Source of the DNA: Nonomuraea jiangxiensis
Lineage (GTDB): Bacteria; Actinomycetota; Actinomycetes; Streptosporangiales; Streptosporangiaceae
DNA length: 64,000 bases
Assembly (NCBI RefSeq): GCF_900099965.1
Contig: NZ_FNDJ01000016.1
Coordinates: forward strand, 1-64,000
Reading direction: 5' to 3'
In this document: positions 1-10,456 of the stretch, in pieces
Layout of the letters: each line of letters starts with the position of its first letter
How positions within the stretch are numbered: position 1 is the first letter of the stretch
Translations under genes and position numbers: made by a program
Notes under the pieces: model-generated
Database searches by the model: none
The model's input: the letters and a program-made list of their open reading frames with translations, nothing else
What the model was told of the DNA's origin: nothing

Positions 1-2121
1 CAACTCCCCATAAGACACATCCGGACAGATCGCCACCCGCGCCGGATCACGCCGAGCCAGCTCGAAGAACCGCCCGTGCAACGTCCCCTCCGGCAGCGGC
101 GCGGCGGTGTCGTTGGCCTTCGCGCGGACCGCCAGCTGCGCGGGCGGCACGAGCGAGGGCACGGGCGTGTTCCAGTCGCTGTCGAGCAGCCAGTCGAGCA
201 GGCGGTTGTAGGCGCCCGCCATGCCGTCGAGCACGCCGGGCGGGAAGAGCTCCTCGACGGCGTCCCAGTTGACCAGCAGGTCGCCGTCCACCTCGACCAC
301 CTGGTGGTCCAGCCAGACCTGCGGCGTCTGGGAGAGCATCCAGCCCAGGCGGCCCAGGCTGCGCTGCACGTCCGCGCCGACCAGGTCGCCCATGCCGAGG
401 GCGCTGGTGAAGACCACCGGCGCGGTCACCTGGTCGTGGCGCCCGCCCCGGTTGAGGTCGCGCAGGACCTCCACGCCGGAGTAGGCGGAGTGGGAGACGT
501 CGCGCTGGAAGCGCGCCTGCAACGCCGCCACCCGCTCGGCGAACGTCTGGGGGGCGGACAGGTCCACCTCCAGCAGGATGAGGTTGCTGAAGTCGGCGAC
601 CATGCGCTCCACGTCCGGGTGGACGGCCTGCCGGTCGAACAGCGGGGCGTTGAGCACGAAGCGCTGCGCGCCGCTCCAGGCGCCGACGACCTCGGCGAGC
701 GCGGCGGCCATCGTCATCGGCAGCGTCACGCCGTGCGCGCGGGCGCGCTCGGCCAGCCGCTCCCGCGCGGTGAACCGGCGCTCCCGGCGTACGATGCGGA
801 CCCGTTCCACCTTCTCCGGGTCGACGGCCAGCGGCAGGGGTGGGCCGGGGGGCAGGTCGGGCAGGCGGCCGGCCCAGTAGCGGCGGTCGGTCTCGCGCTC
901 CTGCGCGCTCAGGCGTTCACGCTCGGCCAGGTAGTCGGGGAAGGAGTAGGTCAGCGGGGGCAGCTCGGCGTCCTGGCCCCGGTAGAGGGCGGCCAGGTCC
1001 TCCAGCAGGATCTGGATGCTGCGTACGTCGGCCACGAGCAGGTCGATGTTGACGTGCAGGCGGTAGGCGCCGTCCGGCAGCAGCGAGAGGATCAGGTCGA
1101 GCACCTCGCCGCGCTCGACCTCCAGGCGGCGGTGCGACAGCCGTTCGCGGAGCCGGAGCAGTTCGGCCTCGGCGTCCGGCGCGGCGCGCAGGTCGTTGAC
1201 GGTCAGGCCGGGCCAGGGGGTACGCGGCAGGATCTGCTGGGTGCCGTCGTCGAGGAAGCGGGCGCGCAGCAGGTCGTGCCGCTCGAACAGGGCGTATGCG
1301 GCGCGCTCCAGGGCTTCGCGGTCGATGTCGCGGCCGTCGAACTCGACGTAGAAGTGGCAGCCGACGCCGCCCAGCACCTGGCGGTCGCGGCGGCCGAACC
1401 AGTAGGCGTGCTGCAGCGGGGTGAGTGCGAAGGGCGCATGGCGGTCGACGCGCTCGGCCTCCGGCGGCGGCGCAGTGCCGGAGCCGGCCTTGAGCCGGAG
1501 CAGCTCGTGCCAGGAGGTGATCGCCGGGGACTCCATCAGGTCGGCGAACTTGACCTTGACGCCCCGGCGCTGCCAGTCGTTGGTCAACTGCATGATGCGG
1601 ATGGAGTCCAGGCCCAAGGCGATGAGGTCCTCGGCGGGGTCGAGGTCGGCCGGGGGGACGCCGAGGAGGTCGGCCGCCGCGCGGGTGATCTCCTCCAGGG
1701 TCGGGAGCGGGGCGGCCTGGTTGCCCCGGGAAACCTCGCGAGAGGGCCGGGAGCCGTCGCCCCCCACGTCCGGCGCCTGTGGCGGGATCGCCAGCGTGTC
1801 GACGGCGCTGACCGGCAGCATGGCGCGACGGAAGCGGGTCACGAGCTCGGCACGGTCGCCGGTCAGCGAGCCGGGGTCGGTCATCGCCACCGTCTCCACC
1901 ACCGCGCCGCAGGCGTCGAGGACGGCGGCGCGCACCCGGCGTGGCTCGGGCTCGGCCCCGGGCCGCGCCTCCACCAGCAGGGTCAGTGCCCCGTCCGGGA
2001 CGGTCTGGATGGCACGGGAGGACAGCCCGGTCAGCTCGCTCACCGGTGCTTCCAGGTCCTCGGCGGCAAGCAGCCGGCCCTGCACGGATATGCGGTACTC
2101 ACGCATCACCGTTTCCGTCAT
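1..2121 (-). CDS. Nonribosomal peptide synthetase, N-terminal part (carrier - heterocyclisation - start of adenylation); cut by window edge
   Basis: Partial gene; the start is visible and the C-terminus lies beyond base 1. The ATG at 2121 opens a frame with, in order: an unassigned N-terminal segment (about residues 1-125) that looks like a C-terminal subdomain of an acyl-adenylating enzyme; a carrier domain with the phosphopantetheine motif LGLDSIRIMQL (Ser about 173); a condensation-fold domain beginning FALTPLQHAYWFGR; and the opening of an adenylation domain (LHGRFFELARRDPARVAI). The condensation-fold domain carries DLLVADVRS (about 360-368), the DxxxxDxxS signature of heterocyclisation (Cy) domains rather than HHxxxDG. 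Carrier-Cy-A is the layout of siderophore starters such as HMWP2, PchE and MbtB, in which an aryl acid is joined to cyclised Ser, Thr or Cys. The residue chosen by the A domain cannot be read here. The gene is divergent from the aryl-acid operon, with an iron box between them. Confidence 0.93.
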   Translation of the reverse strand, partial: MTETVMREYRISVQGRLLAAEDLEAPVSELTGLSSRAIQTVPDGALTLLVEARPGAEPEPRRVRAAVLDACGAVVETVAMTDPGSLTGDRAELVTRFRRAMLPVSAVDTLAIPPQAPDVGGDGSRPSREVSRGNQAAPLPTLEEITRAAADLLGVPPADLDPAEDLIALGLDSIRIMQLTNDWQRRGVKVKFADLMESPAITSWHELLRLKAGSGTAPPPEAERVDRHAPFALTPLQHAYWFGRRDRQVLGGVGCHFYVEFDGRDIDREALERAAYALFERHDLLRARFLDDGTQQILPRTPWPGLTVNDLRAAPDAEAELLRLRERLSHRRLEVERGEVLDLILSLLPDGAYRLHVNIDLLVADVRSIQILLEDLAALYRGQDAELPPLTYSFPDYLAERERLSAQERETDRRYWAGRLPDLPPGPPLPLAVDPEKVERVRIVRRERRFTARERLAERARAHGVTLPMTMAAALAEVVGAWSGAQRFVLNAPLFDRQAVHPDVERMVADFSNLILLEVDLSAPQTFAERVAALQARFQRDVSHSAYSGVEVLRDLNRGGRHDQVTAPVVFTSALGMGDLVGADVQRSLGRLGWMLSQTPQVWLDHQVVEVDGDLLVNWDAVEELFPPGVLDGMAGAYNRLLDWLLDSDWNTPVPSLVPPAQLAVRAKANDTAAPLPEGTLHGRFFELARRDPARVAICPDVSYGEL

Positions 2122-2200
2122 GCAAAAAAGGTGACACGTTCGGAAGGCCCTGACAAATTATGAAATTTCTTTATGGAGGGCCTTGCTAGCCGTTCAGTCA

Positions 2201-2219
2201 GTTACTTAGGCTCACCTAA
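2201..2219. promoter_or_regulatory. Iron box (DtxR/IdeR/DmdR1-type operator) between the NRPS and the aryl-acid operon
   Basis: GTTACTTAGGCTCACCTAA fits the 19-bp consensus TTAGGTTAGSCTAACCTAA well in its right half (TTAGGCT.ACCTAA) and poorly in the left. It lies about 80 nt upstream of the NRPS start and about 165 nt upstream of the diiron gene, so it could control both directions. Iron-replete repression is inferred from the known role of this motif. Confidence 0.75.
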
Positions 2220-2383
2220 CCGACAGCGCGGAGTCTGATATTCAGGAAAAACGCGAAGGACCTACCCTTTCTGGTACTTCACCGGAAGGGGAGAAGTACG
2301 CTTTCGAGGTGCCCATCCGGGCACTTGCCGATGTTCCGGCCTCCCTCTTAGCGTCCATCGACGAAGTCCGGAAGGGAGGCGAC

Positions 2384-3100
2384 GTGCCGCAGACGCTGAT
2401 GAAAGACGTCCACGACGCCGCCGAGGCCTGCGCGCTCGGCGACGAGTACGTCACCGCGCTCGGCAAGATCATCAATAGCCATGTGCGCAACGAGGCGGCC
2501 GGCGCGGCGGTATTCGACGAGCCGTCCATTGCGCTCGCGCCCACTCCGCGCGAGAAATGGCTGGCCTGCAGAATGGCCATGGAAGAATACGGCCACCATT
2601 TAAAATTCAACAAGCTCGCGAATGAGCTCGGGCTGGAGGACGCGCAGAGCCGGCCGCCGCTTTCGGTCTTTGATTACCAGGTCGAGTCGTGGACCGGATA
2701 CGTCATGACCAAGGCCATCGTCGACCTGGCCGAGATCGTCCTGATGGAAGACCTGTGCCAGTGCTCCTACGTGCCGCTGCGCAGGCTGTGCCGGTCGCTG
2801 ATGCCGGAGGAACGCTTCCACGTCGGGTTCGGGACCACCACCGCCAAGCAACTGGCCGCCGATCCGGCCACCCGCGAGGACATGCGCTCGTCGGCGCACC
2901 GCCTGATCACGATGACGCTGCCCTTCTTCGGCCGCAGCGACTCCCGGAACAACGAGCTGTTCCGCAGGTGGGGCATCAAGCGGCTGACCAACGACGAGGC
3001 GCGTACGGAGTTCGTCCGGCGCACGCGGGTGCTGCTGTGCGACGAGCTCGGGCTCGACTATCCGGAGGTGGAGCCGCGATGGCCCGGTACTACGAACTGA
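2384..3100 (+). CDS. Ferritin-like diiron oxygenase-type protein (PaaA/PaaC-like)
   Basis: A 238-residue helical protein with the ligand pattern of ferritin-like diiron enzymes. From the GTG at 2384 there is a Glu at about 37, ExxH at 68-71 (in MEEYGHH), a Glu at 117 (DLAEIVLMEDL) and a second ExxH at 143-146 (EERFH). This resembles the phenylacetyl-CoA epoxidase / benzoyl-CoA epoxidase group, which oxygenates aromatic acyl thioesters. I chose the GTG at 2384 because it has a strong GAAGGGAGG ribosome site 4 nt upstream. An in-frame GTG at 2309 would add 25 residues, but that stretch has a TTA codon and looser third-position GC. It is the first gene of an operon with a ligase and PABA-making enzymes, so ring oxygenation of the aryl cap (free or as thioester) is the likely role. 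That role is inference; a structural or ferritin function is not excluded. Confidence 0.75.
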   Translation: MPQTLMKDVHDAAEACALGDEYVTALGKIINSHVRNEAAGAAVFDEPSIALAPTPREKWLACRMAMEEYGHHLKFNKLANELGLEDAQSRPPLSVFDYQVESWTGYVMTKAIVDLAEIVLMEDLCQCSYVPLRRLCRSLMPEERFHVGFGTTTAKQLAADPATREDMRSSAHRLITMTLPFFGRSDSRNNELFRRWGIKRLTNDEARTEFVRRTRVLLCDELGLDYPEVEPRWPGTTN

Positions 3101-3664
3101 ACGCCCCGCCCGAGGGGTTCGCCGTCGACCTCGGCCCCGGCGGTGACCGGGTGGCCGCCCTGCTCCACGGCCTGGTCACGTACCTGCCGCCCGGCGACGC
3201 GCCGCACCGGGCCGAGCGGGGCCCGAGCGCCGGCCGCGTACCGGCGGAGATGAGCGGCCTGCCCGTGCGGCGGGTGGACGACCTGCCCGCCGCGGTCCTG
3301 GACCGCGTGGACCCGTTGTGGCAGGCCCTGCTGGAGAACCGCCGCTCGCAGGCCCGCGCCCGGCTCCGCGACGCCGACCGCGAGGACCGGCTGGAGCTCG
3401 CCGAGCACGTGGCGATGCTGGTCGCCACCCCGCGCCTGCGGCCGGCCGACCCCGCCGACGCCGACGCGCTGGCGATGTCCGGCGCGGTCCTGTGGCTGGT
3501 CGGCACCCTGGTCGCCACCGCACTCGCCGACGACCGCGACGACCGGCTGGCCGACCTGATCGCGGGCGGCTGGTGGCCGGTCGGCCCCGTGGACGGCGCC
3601 TTCCTGCTCGCGCCCCTCGACCTGCCGCGCCGTCCTCGCCACGAGCTTCTGGGGAGGTCAAGCC

Positions 3665-3672
<8 letters not shown>
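3079..3672 (+). CDS. Unknown protein of the aryl-acid operon
   Basis: A 197-residue protein I do not recognise. The ATG at 3079 follows a GGAG site by 5 nt and overlaps the end of the diiron gene by 22 nt; its own end overlaps the ligase start by 8 nt. This indicates translational coupling and a shared pathway. It is rich in Ala, Arg, Asp and Leu, with a predicted helical middle (about 75-150) and a repeated tryptophan near the C-terminus (GGWWPVGPVDGAFLL). No signal peptide, clear membrane segment or catalytic motif was seen. Its position between a diiron oxygenase and a ligase makes a partner subunit or accessory factor plausible, but nothing in the sequence proves it. Confidence 0.8.
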
Positions 3673-5218
<1,546 letters not shown>

Positions 5219-5222
5219 CCGC

Positions 5223-6080
5223 ATGCTGACTGCTCCCCCCACCGTCCTCCCGGCCGAGCGGGCGTACGAGCGCCTGGCGTGGACCGGGCCGGGCCTGATC
5301 GCCGCACCGGACCGGTGGCCGGGCGACCCGGCGGTCGTCGACTCCTGGCTGGTGGCCGAGGGCCGGGTACGCGACCTGGCGCTGCACGGACAACGCTTCC
5401 TGCGCGCCTGCGCCGAGGCGGTGCCGGAGCTGCCGGCCGCCGAGATCCGCCGGTTCCTGGGCGCGGTGCGGCACTGGCTGCCGCCGCGCGGGCGCTGGTT
5501 TCCCCGTATCGAGGCGTACGGCGGGGCCGAGCCCCGGCTGGCGCTGTGGCCGCGCCCCGCTCCCGAGCCCGGCCCCGCGGAGGTGACGCTCTGGATCCCG
5601 CCGGAGTCCGACCCCCGCCGCCGGCCCGAGGTCAAGGGGCCGGACCTGCCGGTCCTGGCCCGGCTGCGGGAGCGGGCCAGGGCCGTGGGCGCCGATGACG
5701 CGCTGCTCCACGACGGGGACGGCACCGTGCTGGAAACCGCCCACAGCGCGCTGGTGTGGTGGCGCGGCGACACCCTGTGCGCGCCCGACGACGGCCTGCC
5801 CGTACTGCCCTCGATCACCAGGAGCCATCTCGAACGGCTCGCCGGGTGCTGGCGCTGCCCCGTCCGGCGCGAGCGCGTCAGCCTGGCAGAGCTGCCGGAG
5901 CTGGAGACCTGGACCCTCAACGCCCTGCACGGTCTGCGCCCGGTACGCGCCTGGGCCGACGCCGACGGCCGTTCAACGCCGGCCAAGGTGTCGGTCCGGG
6001 CCGCGGAGTGGCGGCAGGCCGTACGGCACCGCGCCGTCCTGCCCGCCCTCCACCTGTGGGAACAGCCGTGCGCACGCTGA
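5223..6080 (+). CDS. pabC: 4-amino-4-deoxychorismate lyase-like PLP enzyme (PabC, fold-type IV)
   Basis: A 285-residue protein of the branched-chain aminotransferase / aminodeoxychorismate lyase superfamily. The PLP-binding lysine is in the conserved segment RPEVKGPDLPVL, followed by the family signature GADDALLHDGDGTVLETA and an S-x-LVWW strand. PabC releases pyruvate from aminodeoxychorismate to give p-aminobenzoate. The N-terminal part is more divergent than in housekeeping PabC, as expected for a pathway-specific copy. It sits 4 nt after the ligase and overlaps the start of pabAB by 13 nt, so the three are almost surely cotranscribed. A D-amino-acid transaminase-like activity is the main alternative, but the PabAB neighbour argues against it. 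Confidence 0.85.
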   Translation: MLTAPPTVLPAERAYERLAWTGPGLIAAPDRWPGDPAVVDSWLVAEGRVRDLALHGQRFLRACAEAVPELPAAEIRRFLGAVRHWLPPRGRWFPRIEAYGGAEPRLALWPRPAPEPGPAEVTLWIPPESDPRRRPEVKGPDLPVLARLRERARAVGADDALLHDGDGTVLETAHSALVWWRGDTLCAPDDGLPVLPSITRSHLERLAGCWRCPVRRERVSLAELPELETWTLNALHGLRPVRAWADADGRSTPAKVSVRAAEWRQAVRHRAVLPALHLWEQPCAR

Positions 6081-8182
6081 TCGTCGACAACTACGACTCC
6101 TACACCTACAACCTCTTCCAGCTGGCCGCCCAGGCGTACGGCGTGGAGCCGGTGGTGCTCACCAACGACGACCCCGGCTGGGCCAGGCTGGACCTGAGCC
6201 GTTTCGACGCGCTCATCGTCTCCCCGGGGCCCGGTCGCCCGCAGAAGGAGCGCGACGTCGGGATCACGCTCGACCTGATCCGCGACTCCGGGCTGCCCGT
6301 GCTGGGCGTCTGCCTCGGTCACCAAGCGCTGGCGTGGCTGTCGGGAGCCGACGTGGTGCCCGCCCCCGCGCCGATCCACGGCTACGTGGAGCAGATCAGG
6401 CACTGCGGCCGGGACCTGTTCCGCGGCCTGCCCCAGGGGTTCGACGCGGTGCGCTACCACTCGCTGTGCGTGGCCACGCCCGCGCCGGACAACCTGGAGA
6501 TCACCGCGTGGACCGCCGACTCCGTCGTCATGGGCCTGCGGCACCGCGCGATGCCCTGGTGGGGCGTGCAGTTCCACCCGGAGTCGATCTCCACCGAGTA
6601 CGGACCGAAGCTGATGCTCAACTTCCGTGACCTGGCCGCGGAGTACAACGAGTCGGCCAGGCCCGAGGCGGGCACCGCCGTGCCGCCGCGGGCGCCGCGC
6701 TGGTCCCTGGAGGCCGAACGGGTCTACGGGGTCCCCGACGCCGAGGCGGTCTTCTCCGAGCTGTTCGCGGACCAGCCGTACGCCTTCTGGCTGGACAGCA
6801 GCCGGGTCGAGCGCGGGCTGGCCCGCTTCTCCTTCCTGGGCGACGCCGGTGGCCCGCACGGGGAGGTCCTGACCTGCTGTCCGGGTTCGGACAGCGTGCT
6901 GGTGCGTTCGAGCCTCGTCGAGTCGGCGGTCTTCGCCTCGATCTTCGACGTGCTGGACGCCCACATCAAGGAGCGGGCCATCGCCACGGACCCGGCGCTG
7001 CCGTTCGACCTCAATGGCGGCTACGTCGGTTATTTCGGCTACGAGCTCAAGCGCGACTGCGGCGCCTCGGCCGCGCACGTCTCACCCTTCCCGGACGCGG
7101 TGTGGATGTCGGCGGCCAGGTTCGTGGCGATCGACCACGAGACCGGCGAGACGTGGGCGCTGGCGCTGACCGACGGCGGGCGCGAGAGCCGGGCCGCGGC
7201 GCGCGAGTGGGTGGCCGGGGCCGCCGCCGTCTGCCGCAGGCAGGGGTCGCCCGCGCCGGTCCAGCAGGTGTCCGACTTCGATCCCGAACCCTGGCTGGTA
7301 CGGCCGCGCGAGCGCTACCTGGCCGACATCGAGGAGTGCCTGCGGATGCTGCGGGCCGGGGAGAGCTACGAGATCTGCCTGACCAACACCGTGGAGCTGC
7401 CCTTCGACTGCTCCCCCTACGACCTCTACCTGCGCCAGCGGCGGCTCAACCCCGCGCCCTACGCGGCCTACCTGCGCCTGGACGACATGCAGGTGCTGTG
7501 CTCGTCCCCCGAACGTTTCCTGAAGGTGGACAGGGACGGCATGGCCGAGTCCAAGCCCATCAAGGGCACCGCGCCGCGCTCGCCCGACCCTCACCGCGAC
7601 GCCGCCCTGCGGGAGGAGCTGGCCACCTCCGACAAGACCAGGGCCGAGAACCTCATGATCGTGGATCTGCTCCGCAACGACCTGGGCCGCATCTGCGACA
7701 TCGGCTCGGTCCACGTTCCGGGCTTCATGGCGGTGGAGTCGTACGAGACCGTGCACCAGCTCGTCTCCACGGTACGCGGCCACCTGCAGGAGGGCGTCAC
7801 GGCCGTACAGGCGGCGCGGACGTGCTTCCCCGGCGGCTCGATGACCGGGGCGCCCAAGCTGCGCACCATGGAGCTCATCGACCGGTTCGAGGGCCGGGCG
7901 CGCGGCGTCTACTCCGGCGCCATCGGCTTCTTCGGCCTGGACGGCACCGCCGACCTGAACATCGTCATCCGCACCGCGGTGGCGCACCAGGGGTGGCTGT
8001 CGGTGGGCGCGGGCGGCGCCATCGTGCTGGACTCCGATCCCGAGGACGAGTACGAGGAGATGCTGCTCAAGGCCAGGGCCCCGCTGCGCGGCCTGGCCGC
8101 CCTGCGGCAGGACGTGTCCGGCACGCTCAACGGCGTCGCGACCGCCGGGACGTCCCGGGATCGCGAACCAGCCCGCGACTGA
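6068..8182 (+). CDS. pabAB: Fused aminodeoxychorismate synthase PabA-PabB
   Basis: A 704-residue fusion. Residues 1-195 are a class-I glutamine amidotransferase (DNYDSYTYNLFQ, SPGPGRPQ, the Cys nucleophile in LGVCLGHQALAWL, and the partner His/Glu in QFHPESI). Residues about 215-690 are a chorismate-binding component I (SYEICLTNTVELP, TCFPGGSMTGAPK, VGAGGAIVLDSDPEDEYEEM). The active-site segment reads PIKGTAPR, with Lys about 499. This lysine form is characteristic of PabB-type aminodeoxychorismate synthase; anthranilate synthases have PIAGT. It therefore makes ADC from chorismate and glutamine for the adjacent PabC. The GTG at 6068 overlaps pabC. A PABA synthase inside an iron-box region points to specialised use rather than folate supply. 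Its 3' end overlaps the convergent regulator gene by 56 nt. Confidence 0.93.
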   Translation: MRTLIVDNYDSYTYNLFQLAAQAYGVEPVVLTNDDPGWARLDLSRFDALIVSPGPGRPQKERDVGITLDLIRDSGLPVLGVCLGHQALAWLSGADVVPAPAPIHGYVEQIRHCGRDLFRGLPQGFDAVRYHSLCVATPAPDNLEITAWTADSVVMGLRHRAMPWWGVQFHPESISTEYGPKLMLNFRDLAAEYNESARPEAGTAVPPRAPRWSLEAERVYGVPDAEAVFSELFADQPYAFWLDSSRVERGLARFSFLGDAGGPHGEVLTCCPGSDSVLVRSSLVESAVFASIFDVLDAHIKERAIATDPALPFDLNGGYVGYFGYELKRDCGASAAHVSPFPDAVWMSAARFVAIDHETGETWALALTDGGRESRAAAREWVAGAAAVCRRQGSPAPVQQVSDFDPEPWLVRPRERYLADIEECLRMLRAGESYEICLTNTVELPFDCSPYDLYLRQRRLNPAPYAAYLRLDDMQVLCSSPERFLKVDRDGMAESKPIKGTAPRSPDPHRDAALREELATSDKTRAENLMIVDLLRNDLGRICDIGSVHVPGFMAVESYETVHQLVSTVRGHLQEGVTAVQAARTCFPGGSMTGAPKLRTMELIDRFEGRARGVYSGAIGFFGLDGTADLNIVIRTAVAHQGWLSVGAGGAIVLDSDPEDEYEEMLLKARAPLRGLAALRQDVSGTLNGVATAGTSRDREPARD

Positions 8183-8879
8183 GCGCGAGGGCCGTCGCCA
8201 GCGTTCTGTTCGAGCAGTTCAGCTTGGCCAGGATGTTGGCGACGTGCCGTTTGGCGCCGTGCTCGGAGATGCCGAGCCGGCGGGCGATCTGCTTGTTGCT
8301 CAGCCCCTCGACCATCAGGCCGAGCGCCTCCAGCTCCCGGCAGCTCAGCGGAGTGGGGGGCGGGCTGTCGGATGCGGGTTCGGGGACGTCCGGTGGCGCC
8401 GTGTCGAGCTCCTCGGGTTGCGGTGCCGCCGCCGGGCGGACCTTCGCCATCAGCTTGCGCGCCAGCGGGGGCGGTATCGGCACCAGCCCGCTGTCCAGGT
8501 CGGTCAGCGCGCTCATCAGCGTCTGGCCGGTCACCTCCGGTTCCAGCAGGTATCCGTCGGCGGGGATCGTCACCACCTGGGCCAGAGCCTTGTCGCAGGA
8601 GGACCGCAGCAGCAGCAGCACCTGTACGCCGAAGTCGGCGGCCGTCCGCGCCAGCTTCTCCGCCTCGTGCACCGGGTCGGCGCCGCTCAGGACCAGCAGC
8701 GTGGGCCGGCCGGAGTACAGCAGCTCCATGCTGTTGTCGAAATCGCCCCCGTCGACCACGTCATCCAACGCCTCCAGCTCCCGCAGCATGGTGCGTAAGC
8801 CGGACCGGACCACTTCGCTGCCCAGCGAGAGCAGGGCGACACGTGAACCGTTCTTACCTGACTGCCGCTTCGAAGTCAT
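8127..8879 (-). CDS. LuxR-family regulator with degenerate receiver domain
   Basis: A 250-residue regulator. The C-terminal helix-turn-helix is clear (LSCRELEALGLMVEGLSNKQIARRLGISEHGAKRHVANILAKLNC, about 178-222, as in GerE/NarL). The N-terminal 120 residues have receiver-like alternation, but the strand that should end in the phosphoacceptor Asp reads TLLVLSGADP, with Ser in place of Asp. No adjacent kinase gene is present. It may therefore respond to something other than phosphorylation. It lies convergent with pabAB (56-nt overlap) and upstream of nothing else, at the junction between biosynthesis and transport, which suggests pathway-specific control. Confidence 0.85.
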   Translation of the reverse strand: MTSKRQSGKNGSRVALLSLGSEVVRSGLRTMLRELEALDDVVDGGDFDNSMELLYSGRPTLLVLSGADPVHEAEKLARTAADFGVQVLLLLRSSCDKALAQVVTIPADGYLLEPEVTGQTLMSALTDLDSGLVPIPPPLARKLMAKVRPAAAPQPEELDTAPPDVPEPASDSPPPTPLSCRELEALGLMVEGLSNKQIARRLGISEHGAKRHVANILAKLNCSNRTLATALALSRGLVRDPGTSRRSRRR

Positions 8880-8983
8880 ACGAAATCCACATCGAGTAGC
8901 GGGCTGGGCGGCATCCCCTACCCGGCGAACATCCTCCTATGCCTGCCCTGCGTAAGTTTCCGGCTGCTGATTCGGTTATCCGA

Positions 8984-10456
8984 TCACCGCCGGGCGCTCA
9001 GCGCCGCCACGCCGCCCGTCCAGGCGACCTTCCCATCCTCGATCGCGCAGGCGATGTCGCAGTAACGCGCGACCAGCTCCAGATCGTGGCTGATCATCAC
9101 CACGGCCAGGCCGTGCGCGGCCCGCAGCCGCGTCAGCAGCTCCAGCAGCGCGGTCGCGGTCACGGTGTCCAGCGCGGAGGTGACCTCGTCGCAGACCAGC
9201 ACCTCGGGCTCGGCGGCCAGAGCGCGGGCGAGCGCGACCCGCTGGCGCTGGCCGCCGGACAGCTCGCCCGGCAGCTTGGCCGCGCAGGAGGCGGGCAGCG
9301 CCACGTCCTCCAGCAACGCCCGGACCCGCCCTGTGACGTCCTCGGGGCGAGCCCGGCGGTGCAGGCGCAGGGGACGGGCGAGGATGTCGCCGACCGTCCG
9401 CACGGGGTTCAGCGTGCCGAGGGGGTCCTGCGGGACGAGTTGGATGCGCCTGCGCTGCTCGGCGGTGCGCCGGCTCAGCCGTACAGGGACCGGCTCGCCG
9501 GCCAGTGCGATGTCGCCGTTGACGTGCGGGTGCAGGCCCGTCAGCGCCCTCGCCAGGGTGGTCTTGCCCGCGCCGGAGGGGCCGATGACCGCCTGCGCCT
9601 CGCCGCGGCGCAGCTCGAGGCCGACATCGCTGAGGATGGCTCGCCCGCCGGGCCGGGCCAGCGCCGTCAGCCCGCGTACGGCCAGCACCGGCGGGCCGTG
9701 GACCGGCTCGCGCGGACCGCCGGCCGCCGGCGGCCGGTGGGCGCCGCGCAGGTCCACCACGGTGTCGGCCGCGTCGGCCACCAACTGCTCGTCGTGGGTG
9801 GAGACGACCACCGCGATGTCCTCCTCGCGGGCCAGGTCGCGTACGAGGCGGCCGATCTGGCAGGCCAGCGCCTCGTCCAGGCCGGCGGTCGGCTCGTCCA
9901 GCAGCAGCAGCGCGGGGCGGCGGGCCAGCGCCCGGGCCAGTGCCAGCCGGCGCTGCTGGCCTCCCGACAGCTCGCGCGGGCGGCGGCGCAGCAGGTCGCC
10001 GTCGACGGGCAGGCAGACACGGCGCAGCAGCGGCAGCAGCCGGGCGGGGTCGCGGGTGCCCGCGGTCTCGGCCAGCAGGGAGCGTACGCGCATGTAGGGG
10101 TTGAGGCGGCTGGCGGGGTCCTGGTCGACCAGGCCGATGTGCTCGCGGCGCAGGCGGCGCAGCTCCCCGCGATCCAGCTCGAAGACCTGCCGGCCCAGTA
10201 CGCTCACCCGGGCGGCGTGCGTGGTCAGCCCGTCGGGCACCGAGCCCAGCAGGGCGCGCAGCATGGTCGTCTTGCCGATGCCGGACGGCCCCACCAGCGC
10301 CACCACCCGGCCCCTGCGGGCGGTGAGCGGCGGCGCGTCCACGACGACGACGCCGCACGGGCCGGTCAGCGCCAGCCTGTCGATCCGCGCGACCTCCTCG
10401 CCGCCGCGGCGCGCGGTCTCCAGCCGCAGGGTCTCCGGTTTGCCGACCACCGTCAC
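8984..10456 (-). CDS. Peptide/nickel-type ABC importer, fused double ATPase
   Basis: 490 residues with two complete nucleotide-binding domains. Domain 1 has GPSGIGKTT, then ELSGGQQRRLALARAL and LLLLDEPTAGLDE; domain 2 has GPSGAGKTT, ELSGGQRQRVALARAL and VLVCDEVTSALD. This is a DppD-DppF (OppDF/NikDE) fusion that energises the adjacent permease pair. The GTG at 10456 overlaps the preceding permease stop by 4 nt. Gene order SBP-permease-permease-ATPase and tight overlaps make one operon behind the iron box at 13861. The usual cargo of this class is oligopeptides, nickel or opine-type metallophores; here the region suggests the iron-loaded product. Confidence 0.92.
   Translation of the reverse strand: MTVVGKPETLRLETARRGGEEVARIDRLALTGPCGVVVVDAPPLTARRGRVVALVGPSGIGKTTMLRALLGSVPDGLTTHAARVSVLGRQVFELDRGELRRLRREHIGLVDQDPASRLNPYMRVRSLLAETAGTRDPARLLPLLRRVCLPVDGDLLRRRPRELSGGQQRRLALARALARRPALLLLDEPTAGLDEALACQIGRLVRDLAREEDIAVVVSTHDEQLVADAADTVVDLRGAHRPPAAGGPREPVHGPPVLAVRGLTALARPGGRAILSDVGLELRRGEAQAVIGPSGAGKTTLARALTGLHPHVNGDIALAGEPVPVRLSRRTAEQRRRIQLVPQDPLGTLNPVRTVGDILARPLRLHRRARPEDVTGRVRALLEDVALPASCAAKLPGELSGGQRQRVALARALAAEPEVLVCDEVTSALDTVTATALLELLTRLRAAHGLAVVMISHDLELVARYCDIACAIEDGKVAWTGGVAALSARR

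Noticed and set aside
76..2163. Plus-strand 695-codon open frame opposite the NRPS
   Set aside because: The minus frame has clear carrier and Cy motifs; the plus frame is a low-complexity antisense shadow caused by high GC.
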